Source of the DNA: an uncultured Paracoccaceae bacterium
GTDB lineage: Bacteria > Pseudomonadota > Alphaproteobacteria > Rhodobacterales > Rhodobacteraceae
Reading direction: 5' to 3'
Length of the DNA: 64,000 nt
Assembly (NCBI GenBank): GCA_947496605.1
Contig: CANMDF010000004.1
Span: 1-64,000 of the forward strand
Under the pieces are notes generated by a model. The model did no database searches. It saw nothing but the letters and a program-made list of their open reading frames with translations, and was not told the origin of the DNA. Positions 20,245-30,220 of the stretch are shown here, piece by piece. Both the position numbers and the translations under genes were made by a program. The number at the start of each line of letters is the position of its first letter. Position 1 is the stretch's first letter.

Positions 20245-21156
20245 ATGACAACCGACCGTCCTTTTCTTGGCGTGATGCTCATGCTGGCGTTTTGCGTGCT
20301 GGCCCCTTTGGGTGACAGCATCGCAAAACTGCTTGGTGGTGTTGTGGCACTGAGTGTTTTGATCCTGATCCGCTTTGGTGTGCAGGCGGCAATCCTGCTG
20401 CCATTGGTGGCTATGGCTGGCAAGGACTTGCGGCTGCCGCAGGGCATGCTGGTGTGGACCTTAGTACGGACCGTGCTGCATATTGTTGGCATTGGACTTA
20501 TGTTTAGTGCGTTGCGGTATTTGCCGCTGGCTGATGCATTGGCCATCGCCTTTGTGATGCCCTTTATCATGCTATTGCTAGGCCATTTCGCGATGGGTGA
20601 GCATGTTGGCCTGCACCGTATGTTAGCTTGCGCTGTGGGCTTCGTTGGCACGCTTTTGGTCATCCAACCCAATTTTGCCGAAGTCGGGTACCCTGCATTA
20701 TTGCCTTTGGGTGTTGCCCTGATCTTTGCTCTCTTCATGATGGTGACACGCAAAATTGCGCTAGCGGTTGATCCGATAAAGTTGCAGGCGATCAGCGGTG
20801 CGCAGGCATCAATTATGTTGCTGATTGTGTTGGCGATGTTCCCAAATGCATTGGGCGAGACGTCCTTTCAGTTCGATCCGAACACAGTTTGGCTGCTTGC
20901 AGCGCTCGGTATCATCGGGACATTGGCGCATCTATTTATGACTTGGAGCTTGCGGTTTGCACCTGCTTCCACGCTTGCGCCGATGCAGTATCTTGAGATT
21001 CCGTTCGGGACAGCAATTGGGTGGCTGGTGTTTTCCGATTTGCCCAACGGACTGGCAGCATTGGGCATCTGCATTACAGTCGCAGCAGGGCTTTATATTA
21101 TTCTGCGCGAGAGGCGGCTTGCAATGCAGTCGGCAAAAGCGCCCGCGGCAGTGTGA
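20245..21156 (+). CDS. DMT superfamily (EamA) transporter
   Basis: The 303-residue protein has ten predicted membrane segments arranged as two EamA repeats; the second starts around LLPLGVALIFALFMMVT. Signature-like pieces include FSALRYLPLADALAIAF and FAPASTLAPMQYLEIPFG. EamA proteins mostly export small metabolites such as amino acids, but the substrate cannot be inferred. The last 59 bases overlap the end of the convergent thiamine pyrophosphokinase gene. Confidence 0.9.
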   Translation: MTTDRPFLGVMLMLAFCVLAPLGDSIAKLLGGVVALSVLILIRFGVQAAILLPLVAMAGKDLRLPQGMLVWTLVRTVLHIVGIGLMFSALRYLPLADALAIAFVMPFIMLLLGHFAMGEHVGLHRMLACAVGFVGTLLVIQPNFAEVGYPALLPLGVALIFALFMMVTRKIALAVDPIKLQAISGAQASIMLLIVLAMFPNALGETSFQFDPNTVWLLAALGIIGTLAHLFMTWSLRFAPASTLAPMQYLEIPFGTAIGWLVFSDLPNGLAALGICITVAAGLYIILRERRLAMQSAKAPAAV

Positions 21157-21775
21157 CCAACACAGGGCCGTCGGTTTCAATGGCAACGTCGCCACCCACG
21201 GCCGCGTTGGACGGGCTGGTAAACCCATCTGGTGTCATCAACGTGTCTGAGAAATTCCACACCAACCCAGTCGCCGTCACCGTCGCGGCCGCTATCGGCA
21301 TGATTGAGATACGTGTGGCTTCGGTGGCCTGAAACACCGTTTGGCCCTGTCTTGCAACAAAGCTGACATCATGGTCGTCGATCAAGACAATCGCCCGCTG
21401 CGCATGTTGTGCCATCACGTTCAGAACGGAAAGGATATGGTCCATCCGTCCGCCCGTAAATCCGATACAAAGCAACAATGGGGCGTCGACCCGCACCAAA
21501 GCTTTTTCAAAGTCTGTCGTCGATTGCTCGGACACGTGACATAGTCGATCGTCAAATGTGGCACGCGCCTGATCGGACAGACTATCCAGATCACCGATGA
21601 CATACAGGGGGGCAATCCCGGCCCTTAAGAGGTGATTTGCACCACCATCGACCCCGACAAAGCCCGAAACATGGGAGAAAACCGCCGAAATTGCATCATC
21701 TGCAATTGGTGCTCCCCCAACGAGGCAGACTGCGGTAGAACGCGAAACAATGGGTTTGGACGACGACAATTGCAC
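21098..21775 (-). CDS. thiN: Thiamine diphosphokinase
   Basis: A 225-residue enzyme that pyrophosphorylates thiamine to thiamine diphosphate. The catalytic domain is seen in FVGVDGGANHLLRAG, YVIGDLDSL, TTDFEKAL (acidic and substrate residues) and FTGGRMDHILSVLN, all family hallmarks. The C-terminal beta domain includes GLVWNFSDTLM. It salvages thiamine, since no thi biosynthesis genes are visible. It overlaps the convergent EamA gene by 59 bases, longer than the other convergent overlaps here. Confidence 0.93.
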   Translation of the reverse strand: MQLSSSKPIVSRSTAVCLVGGAPIADDAISAVFSHVSGFVGVDGGANHLLRAGIAPLYVIGDLDSLSDQARATFDDRLCHVSEQSTTDFEKALVRVDAPLLLCIGFTGGRMDHILSVLNVMAQHAQRAIVLIDDHDVSFVARQGQTVFQATEATRISIMPIAAATVTATGLVWNFSDTLMTPDGFTSPSNAAVGGDVAIETDGPVLVTLPRALLPTALQAASRAE

Positions 21776-21903
21776 CTCTATTCACAAACATTCCCTAAAA
21801 GGGTCACATTATGATCCCGAATGGAACGTGTTGTTGTTGTCAATTAAGATCCAATGTCTGTCCAGCGGTCCATTCCGCTGATTAACAAGGAAAGCGCATA
21901 TTC

Positions 21904-23763
21904 ATGGACGAGAACACCCAAATTCTTGATGTGACCTACGGCAACTTCGCATGCCGCCTCGAAGGCTTCGAAGATTCTGTCGAAACAATGAAAACCGTGG
22001 TTGCGTATTTTCATGATTTGGCTGGCCACGATCGGTTCATGGACATGGAGCCTCAGGCCCCTGACATGGCGACGTTGGCCCGTTTGACCGAAGAACAAAC
22101 TGGCGTACCTGTCGACATTGAAGGTGAAGGCAATCAAGTCAGCTTGCGCGTGCGCCAAGAAGATGTTGCCGACGCGCCTGACGATATGGCCGATGCTGAT
22201 CTGGACACAGCCGCTGAAGCGCTTTCAGAGGAAGATCTGGCCGTAGAAGAAGAAACCACTGCCGAATTCCAAACAAACGTTGCAGACAAATTGCAGCGCC
22301 TACGTGACGTGACACTGCGCACAGCCCCTGCTGTCAGCGATGATTTCTCTGAGGACCTGAACGATGCGGCTGAGGCCGCGCCGGCGATGAACCCGCTTTC
22401 CCAACGGCTTTCTGAATTGGCAAATCGCAGTTCTGACGCTGATGTCGCAGACGAAGCAGAAGAAGACGCTGCAGAAATTGCCGCGTCTGACGATTTCGGC
22501 GCCGAAGATGATGCGCATGAAGACGACGCTTTCAATGTATTCAGCGATTTGTCTGAAGACGAGACCACTGTTGAAGCCGCTGTAGAGACCGTGGAAGAAA
22601 CTATCGCCGAAGACACTAGCAATCAGGACGTTGGCAATCAGGGTACTTACGATGCTGAGATGGCAGCTGACGAGGAGCTAGCTGAGGCAATGGCCGACGA
22701 TGAAGACCTTGCAGAGCTTGAAGATGTTGCTGAAGAAGACGTTTTGGCCGAGCGTGAAGATGCAACTGATGCGGATGTCGTTGCTGCTGATGATGAAGCG
22801 GCCATCGATAGTGAAGAATCTATTGAGGCATCAGACGACACCGCGGAGGGACCTGACGATGTGATAGTGGATGAAGAGCCCGCCGTTGATGACGTGTCAG
22901 AGGATGCCACTGAAGACGCGGCCGCGCCGCTTGTATTAACCCCTGCCAATGAAACCGCAGGAGATGAAGAACCGGAATCCGACGACTACAACGATGATGA
23001 TGAGTTCGATCTAGAGGAGGAAGTCGCCAAGGTTGAAGCTGAACTCGCCGCTCGTGAAGGCAATGAGTTTGCCCGCCCCGGCCTGCCACGGCATGTTGAG
23101 GATGCAATGAGCCGGATCATGTCGCAGACAGATCAGCACCTGAACCAACCCGAAAACCGGCGCCACCGCGATGCATTCGCACAGTTAAAGGCAGCTGTTG
23201 CAGCGACCGAAGCGGCGCGCCAATTAGGTGACAGCGGAGCTGACAAGCGTGACCCGGATGCAGTCTACAAAGATGATCTTGGTGCGCATGAGGAAGCCAA
23301 AGACGAGCAAAAGCCAAAGTCTACGCCTCCTTTGAAGTTGGTTAAATCTCAGGAAGTAAAGCCAGCATCGGCCCATCTGAAGCAAGCACCAGCAAGTCCC
23401 ACGATGGATGGTGCGGCCGAGCGTTTGCGCCAGATTGCAACCAAGAAAGAGGATGATACGACTGAGGATGCAGGTGGTTTCGCCGCATTTGTCGCCTCGC
23501 ATGGCGCGACAGATCTAGTTGATCAGATGGAAGCTGCAGGCGCCTATATCTGCTTTGTTGAAGGTGAAGATGACTTTTCACGACCACAGGTCATGAAGGT
23601 CGTCCAGTCAGCATCAAGCACAGAGATTTCGCGCGAAGATGGCTTGCGCAGCTTTGGCCGTTTGTTGCGTCAGGCACGCTTGATCAAGCAAGCCAATGGC
23701 CGTTTTCAGGTTGCGGACAACACACAGTACCGCCCAAGCGGGACCCAAGCAGCGCAAGGCTGA
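21904..23763 (+). CDS. Very acidic, largely disordered protein of unknown function
   Basis: 619 residues in three parts. A short N-terminal domain (1-~75, TYGNFACRLEGFEDSVETMK) precedes a long low-complexity region rich in Asp, Glu and Ala (~80-390). The C-terminal ~110 residues (GGFAAFVASHGATDLVDQME...QVMKVVQSA...SREDGLRSFGRLLRQARL) look folded and helical. No signal peptide or TM is present, so it is probably cytosolic. Homologues in roseobacters are sometimes labelled as chemotaxis proteins, but no CheA domain is visible. A strong terminator follows, so it is probably transcribed alone. Confidence 0.85.
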   Translation: MDENTQILDVTYGNFACRLEGFEDSVETMKTVVAYFHDLAGHDRFMDMEPQAPDMATLARLTEEQTGVPVDIEGEGNQVSLRVRQEDVADAPDDMADADLDTAAEALSEEDLAVEEETTAEFQTNVADKLQRLRDVTLRTAPAVSDDFSEDLNDAAEAAPAMNPLSQRLSELANRSSDADVADEAEEDAAEIAASDDFGAEDDAHEDDAFNVFSDLSEDETTVEAAVETVEETIAEDTSNQDVGNQGTYDAEMAADEELAEAMADDEDLAELEDVAEEDVLAEREDATDADVVAADDEAAIDSEESIEASDDTAEGPDDVIVDEEPAVDDVSEDATEDAAAPLVLTPANETAGDEEPESDDYNDDDEFDLEEEVAKVEAELAAREGNEFARPGLPRHVEDAMSRIMSQTDQHLNQPENRRHRDAFAQLKAAVAATEAARQLGDSGADKRDPDAVYKDDLGAHEEAKDEQKPKSTPPLKLVKSQEVKPASAHLKQAPASPTMDGAAERLRQIATKKEDDTTEDAGGFAAFVASHGATDLVDQMEAAGAYICFVEGEDDFSRPQVMKVVQSASSTEISREDGLRSFGRLLRQARLIKQANGRFQVADNTQYRPSGTQAAQG

Positions 23764-23787
23764 TTGTCGAAGACATCTGGAATAAAG

Positions 23788-23814
23788 AAAGGCGGGGTCA
23801 TGCCCCGCCTTTTT
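23788..23814 (+). terminator. Strong intrinsic terminator
   Basis: AAAGGCGGGG (23788-23797) pairs perfectly with CCCCGCCTTT (23803-23812) around a five-base loop and continues into TTCTT. It ends the acidic-protein transcript and may also serve the convergent DUF2842 gene. Confidence 0.92.
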
Positions 23815-23815
23815 C

Positions 23816-24049
23816 TTATGGCTGTCGTGGTGCATCAGGATCAGGCTGTCCGATGCCCTGAAAGACCCATTTCAGCGGAAACGCCCACCCAATTCCGAGA
23901 CCTATATAGACCACCAGTTCGACGATCAGCGGGAACCGTACTTCTTGGTTGAGCATATAGCTCATCACACTGGCCGCGATGATAATGTAAATTGGCAGTC
24001 CAACAACCAGCACAAACAGGGCTAGTTTTTTGCGTGCTTTATAGGTCAT
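23816..24049 (-). CDS. DUF2842 membrane protein
   Basis: A 77-residue protein with two hydrophobic helices (LALFVLVVGLPIYIIIAASVM and LIVELVVYIGLGIGWAFPL) and a short proline-rich tail. The MTYKARKKLALF start and GIGWAFPLKWVF end fit DUF2842, a family confined largely to alphaproteobacteria with no known role. It lies six bases after purA on the same strand and is likely in its transcript. Confidence 0.88.
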   Translation of the reverse strand: MTYKARKKLALFVLVVGLPIYIIIAASVMSYMLNQEVRFPLIVELVVYIGLGIGWAFPLKWVFQGIGQPDPDAPRQP

Positions 24050-24055
24050 TTATCC

Positions 24056-25351
24056 TCAATCCGCGAAGGGGTCTGTCACCAGAATGGTGTCTTCTCTTTC
24101 AGGTGAGGTGGAAACTAGGGCGACGGGGCATTGGATCAACTCTTCAATCCGGCGCACGTATTTGATCGCCTGCGCGGGCAGGTCCGCCCAAGAGCGTGCA
24201 CCTTCTGTGGATTCAGCCCAGCCTGCGATGTCTTCGTAGATCGGTTTGCAGCGCGCCTGTTGGTCGGCGGCTGTTGGCAGGTAATCCAGCGCGGCCCCGT
24301 CCAATTCATAACCCACACAGATTTTGAGCGTCTCAAAACCGTCCAAAACATCCAGCTTTGTCAGAGAGATACCTGTCACACCTGATGTCGCACATGTTTG
24401 GCGGACCAAGGCTGCATCAAACCAACCGCAGCGGCGCTTGCGCCCTGTGACGGTGCCAAATTCATGGCCGCGTTCGCCAAGGCGCTGGCCGTCTGCATCG
24501 TCTAGCTCGGTTGGAAATGGGCCCTCTCCGACGCGGGTTGTGTAGGCTTTGACGATCCCCAAAACGTAATCAATGGCCGTTGGCCCAACGCCCACGCCGG
24601 TGGCAGCTTGGCCTGCGATCACGTTGGATGATGTCACGAAAGGGTATGTGCCAAAGTCGATGTCCAGCAACGCGCCCTGCGCACCCTCAAACAAGATGCG
24701 TTTTCCTGCTTTGCGCTTTTCATTCAGCACTTTCCACACAGGGGCCGCATAGGGCAAGATTTCTGCGGCGATTTCGCTGAGCTGAGCGACCAATGCATCG
24801 CGATCGACAGGCTCAATCCCCAGACCTTTGCGTAGCGGATCGTGGTGTTGCAATGCACGATCAACGCGGGCTTCCAATGTGGCTTGGTCTGCAAGGTCAG
24901 CGACACGCACCGAACGGCGGCCCACTTTATCCTCATAGGCTGGGCCGATGCCGCGGCCAGTCGTGCCGATTTTAGTCCCTTTGCTGGCAGCCTCTTCGCG
25001 GGCGCGGTCCAACTCGCCGTGGATCGGCAGGATCAGCGGGGTGTTTTCAGCAATCATCAAAGTCTCAGGATTGATCGCGACACCTTGCTTTTGGATCGAG
25101 GCGATTTCCTTGACCAAATGCCACGGGTCCAGAACAACGCCGTTGCCAATGACCGAAAGCTTGCCACCACGCACAACGCCGGACGGCAGTGCGTTCAATT
25201 TAAAGACCTCACCATCAATGACCAAAGTGTGGCCCGCGTTGTGCCCTCCTTGAAAGCGCGCAATGACGTCAGCCCGCTCGGACAGCCAGTCAACGATCTT
25301 GCCTTTGCCTTCATCACCCCATTGGGCACCGACGACCACAACATTTGCCAT
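24056..25351 (-). CDS. purA: Adenylosuccinate synthase
   Basis: PurA makes adenylosuccinate from IMP and aspartate using GTP, the first committed AMP step. From the ATG at 25351 the protein is 431 residues and starts [21 protein letters not shown], the family's phosphate loop and catalytic Asp. Also visible are [12 protein letters not shown] (catalytic His), [14 protein letters not shown] and [15 protein letters not shown]. An open extension to 25453 precedes the natural start and is not used. Confidence 0.97.
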   Translation of the reverse strand: MANVVVVGAQWGDEGKGKIVDWLSERADVIARFQGGHNAGHTLVIDGEVFKLNALPSGVVRGGKLSVIGNGVVLDPWHLVKEIASIQKQGVAINPETLMIAENTPLILPIHGELDRAREEAASKGTKIGTTGRGIGPAYEDKVGRRSVRVADLADQATLEARVDRALQHHDPLRKGLGIEPVDRDALVAQLSEIAAEILPYAAPVWKVLNEKRKAGKRILFEGAQGALLDIDFGTYPFVTSSNVIAGQAATGVGVGPTAIDYVLGIVKAYTTRVGEGPFPTELDDADGQRLGERGHEFGTVTGRKRRCGWFDAALVRQTCATSGVTGISLTKLDVLDGFETLKICVGYELDGAALDYLPTAADQQARCKPIYEDIAGWAESTEGARSWADLPAQAIKYVRRIEELIQCPVALVSTSPEREDTILVTDPFAD

Positions 25352-25485
25352 AAGATTCTTTTCCTTCAAAGATTGCGTGCCCCCTATATCGGCGCACCGG
25401 GTGTTGGGAAACCGCAAAATGGCCGACTGGACAGCAGACCCGTGACAACGCATTGTCTGCGCACCAAAAAGTAATGAGGCATATC

Positions 25486-25881
25486 ATGGGTTTCGTCATC
25501 CGTTGGATCTTTGCATTTGTGTTGCTGGCAGCGACATATAACCCCACGCAATGGAATTACGTGCGGTGGGCCACGGATAATCTGGACACAAACTTGTCGA
25601 TGACGGTTCTTTTGGGGCTCATTTTGTTTGTGGGTTACATCATTTATCTCCGCGCCACGCTGCGATCTATTGGGATTTTCGGTATGATCCTAATCTTGGC
25701 CGTTGTCGGCACTTTGCTGTGGGTCTTGTTTGATCAAGGGGTCATCAGTTTGGACAATCCATCGGTGAATGCGTGGATTGGGATCTTCGCATTATCAGTG
25801 GTTCTGGCGATTGGATTGTCGTGGTCTATCGTGCGTCGCCGCCTGACAGGGCAAGCAGACATGGATGATGTAGACGAATAA
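25486..25881 (+). CDS. Small integral membrane protein (DUF6524-like)
   Basis: From the ATG at 25486 (GAGG seven bases upstream) the protein is 131 residues with four hydrophobic helices, starting MGFVIRWIFAFVLLAATYNP. The YNPTQWNYVRW motif after the first helix matches what I recall of DUF6524 proteins in Rhodobacterales. Function unknown. It is divergent from purA across about 130 bases and 79 bases before secG. Confidence 0.82.
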   Translation: MGFVIRWIFAFVLLAATYNPTQWNYVRWATDNLDTNLSMTVLLGLILFVGYIIYLRATLRSIGIFGMILILAVVGTLLWVLFDQGVISLDNPSVNAWIGIFALSVVLAIGLSWSIVRRRLTGQADMDDVDE

Positions 25882-25960
25882 GCATGGTTTCAGGGGTTGC
25901 GGGAACGCGTCACAGCTTTTAGATACCGCTTGTTCGCGAAAGCCCCGAAAGGCCCCTTGA

Positions 25961-26320
25961 ATGGAAAACGTCGTCCTTATTGTTCACCTGATCCTTGCGC
26001 TTAGCTTGATTGGTACTGTGCTATTGCAGCGCTCTGAGGGCGGTGGTCTTGGCATGGGTGGCGGCGGTGGCGGTGCGACAGGTTCGCGCCCCGCGGCAAC
26101 AGCCATGAGCAAATTCACCTGGGCTTTGGCTGTCGCATTCATTTGCACATCCATCACACTGACATTGATCGCGGCCAGCAATTCTGCTGGATCATCGGTT
26201 GCCGACCGTTTGGGCATCGATGCGGGTGAAACTGGTGGCGCGCTTCTGCCTGATCTTGGTGACAGCCTTTTGCCGCCATCATTGGACGGCGATGATCCAC
26301 TGCTGCCAGCAGGCGAATAA
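25961..26320 (+). CDS. secG: Preprotein translocase subunit SecG
   Basis: SecG assists SecYE in protein export at the inner membrane. The 119 residues show two TM helices (VVLIVHLILALSLIGTVLLQ and FTWALAVAFICTSITLTLI) joined by the Gly-rich loop RSEGGGLGMGGGGGG, and an acidic proline-rich cytoplasmic or periplasmic tail typical of alphaproteobacterial SecG. pyrG follows after 159 bases, a frequent alphaproteobacterial gene order. Confidence 0.95.
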   Translation: MENVVLIVHLILALSLIGTVLLQRSEGGGLGMGGGGGGATGSRPAATAMSKFTWALAVAFICTSITLTLIAASNSAGSSVADRLGIDAGETGGALLPDLGDSLLPPSLDGDDPLLPAGE

Positions 26321-26479
26321 CCACTAGCGGTTGCCCTGCCGCTGCGTAGGGCAACATGATGTTGGGTCAGTGGTTGCCAATCGCACCCGAATCCACTACA
26401 CGTCAAATCCCGTGATGATGCGTATTTTTCGGTGCGCTTTCCCACAGTTTTTGGAATTTCTCACGGGGGTCCCCTGCCG

Positions 26480-28123
26480 ATGGCGCGTTACATTTTTATT
26501 ACCGGCGGTGTGGTGTCCTCTCTTGGGAAAGGTCTCGCTTCGGCGGCTTTGGGTGCCTTGCTGCAAGCCCGCGGCTATTCAGTGCGTTTGCGCAAGCTAG
26601 ACCCCTATCTGAACGTCGACCCAGGCACGATGTCACCGTTTGAACATGGTGAGGTGTTTGTCACCGACGATGGTGCCGAAACCGATCTCGACCTTGGCCA
26701 CTATGAGCGTTTCACCGGTGTTCCCGCACGCAACACGGATTCGGTCAGCTCCGGTCGCATTTATTCCACCGTCTTGGAAAAAGAGCGTCGCGGCGATTAT
26801 CTGGGCAAGACCATTCAGGTGGTCCCCCATGTGACCAACCAGATCAAAGACTTTCTGGCCATTGGCGAAGACGAAGTTGATTTCATGCTGTGCGAAATTG
26901 GCGGCACTGTGGGCGATATCGAAGGCCTGCCATTCTTTGAAGCGATCCGTCAGTTTGCCCATGACAAACCCCGCGGTCAGTGTATTTTCATGCACCTGAC
27001 CTTGCTGCCCTATCTGGCCGCGTCTGGTGAGTTGAAGACGAAGCCGACCCAGCATTCGGTCAAGGAATTACAGTCCATTGGCATCGCACCCGATATTCTG
27101 GTGTGCCGTTCCGAGCATCCGATCCCTGAAAAGGAACGCGAAAAGATCGCGCTGTTCTGTAATGTGCGCAAGCAATGTGTTGTCGCTGCCTATGATCTGA
27201 AATCGATCTATGAGGCCCCGCTCGCCTATCATGAACAAGGCCTTGATCAGGCGGTGCTGGATGCCTTTGGCATTTCCCCTGCCCCCCAACCAAAGCTGGA
27301 TGTGTGGCATGATGTTTACGACCGTATTCATAACCCCGAAGGTCAGGTAAAAGTCGCTATCGTTGGCAAATATACCCAGCTTGAGGATGCCTATAAGTCG
27401 ATTGCAGAGGCGCTCACCCACGGTGGAATGGCCAACCGCGTGAAGGTGAAAATCGAATGGGTCGATGCCGAGCTTTTCGACAATGAAGATGCCACGCCTT
27501 TCCTTGAAGGGTTCCATGCAATCCTAGTCCCCGGCGGTTTTGGCGAACGCGGGACGGAAGGCAAAATCAAAGCCGCGCAATTCGCCCGTGAAAAGAATAT
27601 CCCCTACCTTGGCATTTGCCTTGGTATGCAGATGGCTGTGATTGAGGCCGCCCGCAATGTCGCTGGCATGGCAACAGCCGGATCCGAAGAATTTGACCAT
27701 GAGGCCGGCAAGAAACGGTTTGAGCCGGTGGTTTACCACCTGAAAGAATGGGTGCAGGGCAATCACAAGGTCGCCCGCAAGGCCGATGATGACAAAGGCG
27801 GCACAATGCGTTTGGGCGCATACAACGCGACACTGACCGAAGGGTCAAAGGTGGCTGAGGTTTATGGCGGCACTTCCATCGAGGAACGTCACCGTCACCG
27901 TTATGAGGTGGACACGAAGTATCGCGAGACACTGGAAAAGGCCGGATTGCAGTTCTCGGGCATGTCCCCGGATGGCAAGCTGCCTGAGATCGTGGAATGG
28001 AAAGACCATCCTTGGTTTATTGGTGTGCAGTTCCATCCAGAGCTGAAGTCCAAGCCATTCGCACCGCATCCGCTATTTGCTGATTTCGTGCGCGCGGCTG
28101 TGGAGACTTCCCGTTTGGTCTAG
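26480..28123 (+). CDS. pyrG: CTP synthase (glutamine hydrolysing)
   Basis: The 547-residue enzyme converts UTP to CTP using ATP and glutamine-derived ammonia. It begins [18 protein letters not shown] (synthetase P-loop) and has a C-terminal class I amidotransferase with nucleophile Cys380 in GICLGMQ and the His-Glu pair in FHPELKSKP. The ATG at 26480 was chosen from this invariant start; upstream in-frame codons to 26432 are non-native. Its stop shares CTAG (28120-28123) with the convergent MipA-like gene. Confidence 0.97.
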   Translation: MARYIFITGGVVSSLGKGLASAALGALLQARGYSVRLRKLDPYLNVDPGTMSPFEHGEVFVTDDGAETDLDLGHYERFTGVPARNTDSVSSGRIYSTVLEKERRGDYLGKTIQVVPHVTNQIKDFLAIGEDEVDFMLCEIGGTVGDIEGLPFFEAIRQFAHDKPRGQCIFMHLTLLPYLAASGELKTKPTQHSVKELQSIGIAPDILVCRSEHPIPEKEREKIALFCNVRKQCVVAAYDLKSIYEAPLAYHEQGLDQAVLDAFGISPAPQPKLDVWHDVYDRIHNPEGQVKVAIVGKYTQLEDAYKSIAEALTHGGMANRVKVKIEWVDAELFDNEDATPFLEGFHAILVPGGFGERGTEGKIKAAQFAREKNIPYLGICLGMQMAVIEAARNVAGMATAGSEEFDHEAGKKRFEPVVYHLKEWVQGNHKVARKADDDKGGTMRLGAYNATLTEGSKVAEVYGGTSIEERHRHRYEVDTKYRETLEKAGLQFSGMSPDGKLPEIVEWKDHPWFIGVQFHPELKSKPFAPHPLFADFVRAAVETSRLV

Positions 28124-28869
28124 AACCCGAACGTGACACGTCGGGTCACCACAAGTCGCGCACTCAGTTGATCGTCGGATGCCGTGATCGGGCTGTCGGC
28201 GGCGTCGCCTTGCAATTGTTCATAGGCGACGATGCCGATCACGTCCCATGTGTCATTGATGGCGTAGGTCGCTTCAAGCTCAACCCCTGCTGTCATTAAC
28301 CCGGCTTGTGCGTCAAACGCGTCAAAGCTGCTTGCAGCGCTCTCACCCTCAGAAACACCGAAATAGGTTTGTGCATAGTCATCATCACCGACCAATAGCC
28401 GCGGCCCCGCTTTGATGGTCAGCTGATCCGTGGGGCGAAACAACACGTCACTTCCCAACTCTGCGACAAATGCCCCGTGCCCAATGACGCCATAGCGCAG
28501 CTTTGCAAAGACGTCATAGTTGGGCGCAATATATTCAAGCCCACCGCCAAATTCCAAAGATGCGTCGATGTCTTCCAACCCTGTCAATTCGTCAAATTTT
28601 TCAGCCGTGCGCGATCCGATGAACCGCACAGAGCCACCAAACCCAAACCCCAATTCGCTTTCACCGCCAGCGGCCACAGGTCCAAAGCGCAGCTGATCGA
28701 CCCGAAACTTACCCCGCAGTGCAGGCCCATAGCTATCGTCGCCAAAATAGCCGGGCTTCAAGAGCGGTCCCGCGCCGATCCGGAAAGTGATGCCGTTATG
28801 GTCTTCTTGTGCCGAGGCAGCCATTGGCGTGCACAACAGCGTTGTGATCAAGAGGGTGTGATTCAGCAT
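28120..28869 (-). CDS. MipA/OmpV family outer-membrane protein
   Basis: From the ATG at 28869 (AAAGG eight bases upstream) the protein is 249 residues with a signal peptide ([20 protein letters not shown]). The remainder is a beta-barrel: alternating Gly/aromatic strands such as [19 protein letters not shown] and a terminal aromatic residue in RRVTFGF, the usual outer-membrane assembly signal. MipA/OmpV proteins include an MltA-interacting scaffold, but many are uncharacterised porin-like proteins. An alternative ATG five codons earlier exists. Confidence 0.88.
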   Translation of the reverse strand: MLNHTLLITTLLCTPMAASAQEDHNGITFRIGAGPLLKPGYFGDDSYGPALRGKFRVDQLRFGPVAAGGESELGFGFGGSVRFIGSRTAEKFDELTGLEDIDASLEFGGGLEYIAPNYDVFAKLRYGVIGHGAFVAELGSDVLFRPTDQLTIKAGPRLLVGDDDYAQTYFGVSEGESAASSFDAFDAQAGLMTAGVELEATYAINDTWDVIGIVAYEQLQGDAADSPITASDDQLSARLVVTRRVTFGF

Positions 28870-28985
28870 GGCTTGGCCTTTCATATCATGGCTAAGGTAG
28901 CCCGGCTTGGATCAGAGACAACAGGGTACATGGACAGCATAGAGACGCTGCGCTAAGCCAGCCAGGACCGCAAAGGGACCAACTG

Positions 28986-29777
28986 ATGCTATCTTACCAA
29001 CACATCTATCACGCCGGCAATTTGGCGGATGTGCATAAGCACAGCATGCTGGCGTGGGCCTTGGCCTATATGACCCGCAAGGACAAACCGCTATCTTATC
29101 TGGAAACCCATGCCGGGCGGGGTTTGTATGATTTGCAAGATGAGGCCGCGTTAAAGACAGGTGAGGCCGGCAAGGGGATCGCATTGGCGCAGGATTGGTT
29201 TGCGCCAGATCATCCATATGCGCAGGTCTTGTCGCGCATTCAGGTAAAGCACGGCCCGCAGGCCTATCCCGGATCACCTTTGGTTGCCGCCGAAAGCCTG
29301 CGCAATCTGGATACGATCCACCTGTCCGAATTGCACCCGCAGGAATTTGCCGCATTGAAAGAGAATATGGCCCCTTATGGCGGCATCTACCGCCAAAAGG
29401 ACGGGTGGGAGATGGCGATGTCGCTTTGTCCGCCAGACCCGCGCCGTGGTTTGCTGCTGATTGATCCGTCCTTTGAGGTGAAATCCGACTATAAGACCAT
29501 CCCCGACACCATCGCCAAGCTGCACCGCAAGTGGGGCGTGGGCGTGATTATGCTGTGGTATCCGATTCTAACGGATGCCCCCCATAAACTGATGATCAAC
29601 GCGCTACAGGCAGCCTTGCCAGATGCGCTGACCCATGAGGTCAGCTTTCCCCCCGCCCGTACCGGTCACCGGATGGTGGGGTCTGGTCTGTTTGTGGTGA
29701 ACGCCCCTTATGGAATGGCCGAAGAAGGGGCGCGGCTGACTGCCCTCTTTCAAGATAAGCTACGCCACCTTATGTAG
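28986..29777 (+). CDS. rlmJ: 23S rRNA (adenine(2030)-N6)-methyltransferase
   Basis: RlmJ methylates A2030 (E. coli numbering) of 23S rRNA using S-adenosylmethionine. The 263 residues begin MLSYQHIYHAGNLADVHKH, nearly invariant in the family. They contain SYLETHAGRGLYDL (SAM site, atypical order because of the RlmJ insertion) and LLLIDPSFEVKSDY with the catalytic DPPY-like DPSF. It heads a run with terB (five bases later) and a PhnD-like gene. Confidence 0.93.
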   Translation: MLSYQHIYHAGNLADVHKHSMLAWALAYMTRKDKPLSYLETHAGRGLYDLQDEAALKTGEAGKGIALAQDWFAPDHPYAQVLSRIQVKHGPQAYPGSPLVAAESLRNLDTIHLSELHPQEFAALKENMAPYGGIYRQKDGWEMAMSLCPPDPRRGLLLIDPSFEVKSDYKTIPDTIAKLHRKWGVGVIMLWYPILTDAPHKLMINALQAALPDALTHEVSFPPARTGHRMVGSGLFVVNAPYGMAEEGARLTALFQDKLRHLM

Positions 29778-29782
29778 GTTTC

Positions 29783-30220
29783 ATGTTTAGTGAACTCCTC
29801 AGGCGTCTAACCGCCCCCGAACCCAAAACCCTGCCCGAAGTTGACAGCCGTCTGGCCCTTGGTGCCTTGCTAGTGCGGATCGCCCGCACCGATGGCGACT
29901 ATGCCGCGTCTGAGATCGCACAGATTGATCAGGCGTTGATGAAGCGTAACGGCATGTCTGCGGCTGAGGCCGCTGCGTTGCGTGCCGAGTGCGAAGCGCT
30001 GGAGGCCGAAGCGCCTGATACTGTCCGCTTTACCCGCGCGATCAAAGATACTGTGTCTTATGAGGACCGGATGGGTGTGATTGAGGCGCTTTGGTCTGTC
30101 GTGCTGGCGGATGGCGTCCGCGATGACGAAGAAGACAGCATGATGCGCCTGACTGCGTCTTTGCTGGGTGTGACCGATCAAGACAGCCACCGTGCAAGGC
30201 TCAGGGTCGCCGCTGGATGA
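29783..30220 (+). CDS. TerB-family (tellurite resistance TerB-like) protein
   Basis: 145 helical residues with the two acidic metal-binding segments of TerB: ARTDGDYAASEIAQID and LADGVRDDEEDSMM. Stand-alone TerB-like proteins are common and usually unrelated to tellurite; no terA/C/D/Z genes are present. Its ATG follows rlmJ closely and its stop overlaps the next gene in an ATGA at 30217-30220. Confidence 0.88.
   Translation: MFSELLRRLTAPEPKTLPEVDSRLALGALLVRIARTDGDYAASEIAQIDQALMKRNGMSAAEAAALRAECEALEAEAPDTVRFTRAIKDTVSYEDRMGVIEALWSVVLADGVRDDEEDSMMRLTASLLGVTDQDSHRARLRVAAG

Noticed and set aside
22134-22949. Ser/Ala-rich frames antisense to the acidic protein
   Set aside because: Asp/Glu/Ala-rich sense codons read as Ser/Ala-rich on the other strand; no independent evidence of coding.
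29783-30220. Tellurite-resistance operon
   Set aside because: Only a lone TerB-like gene; no other ter genes present.
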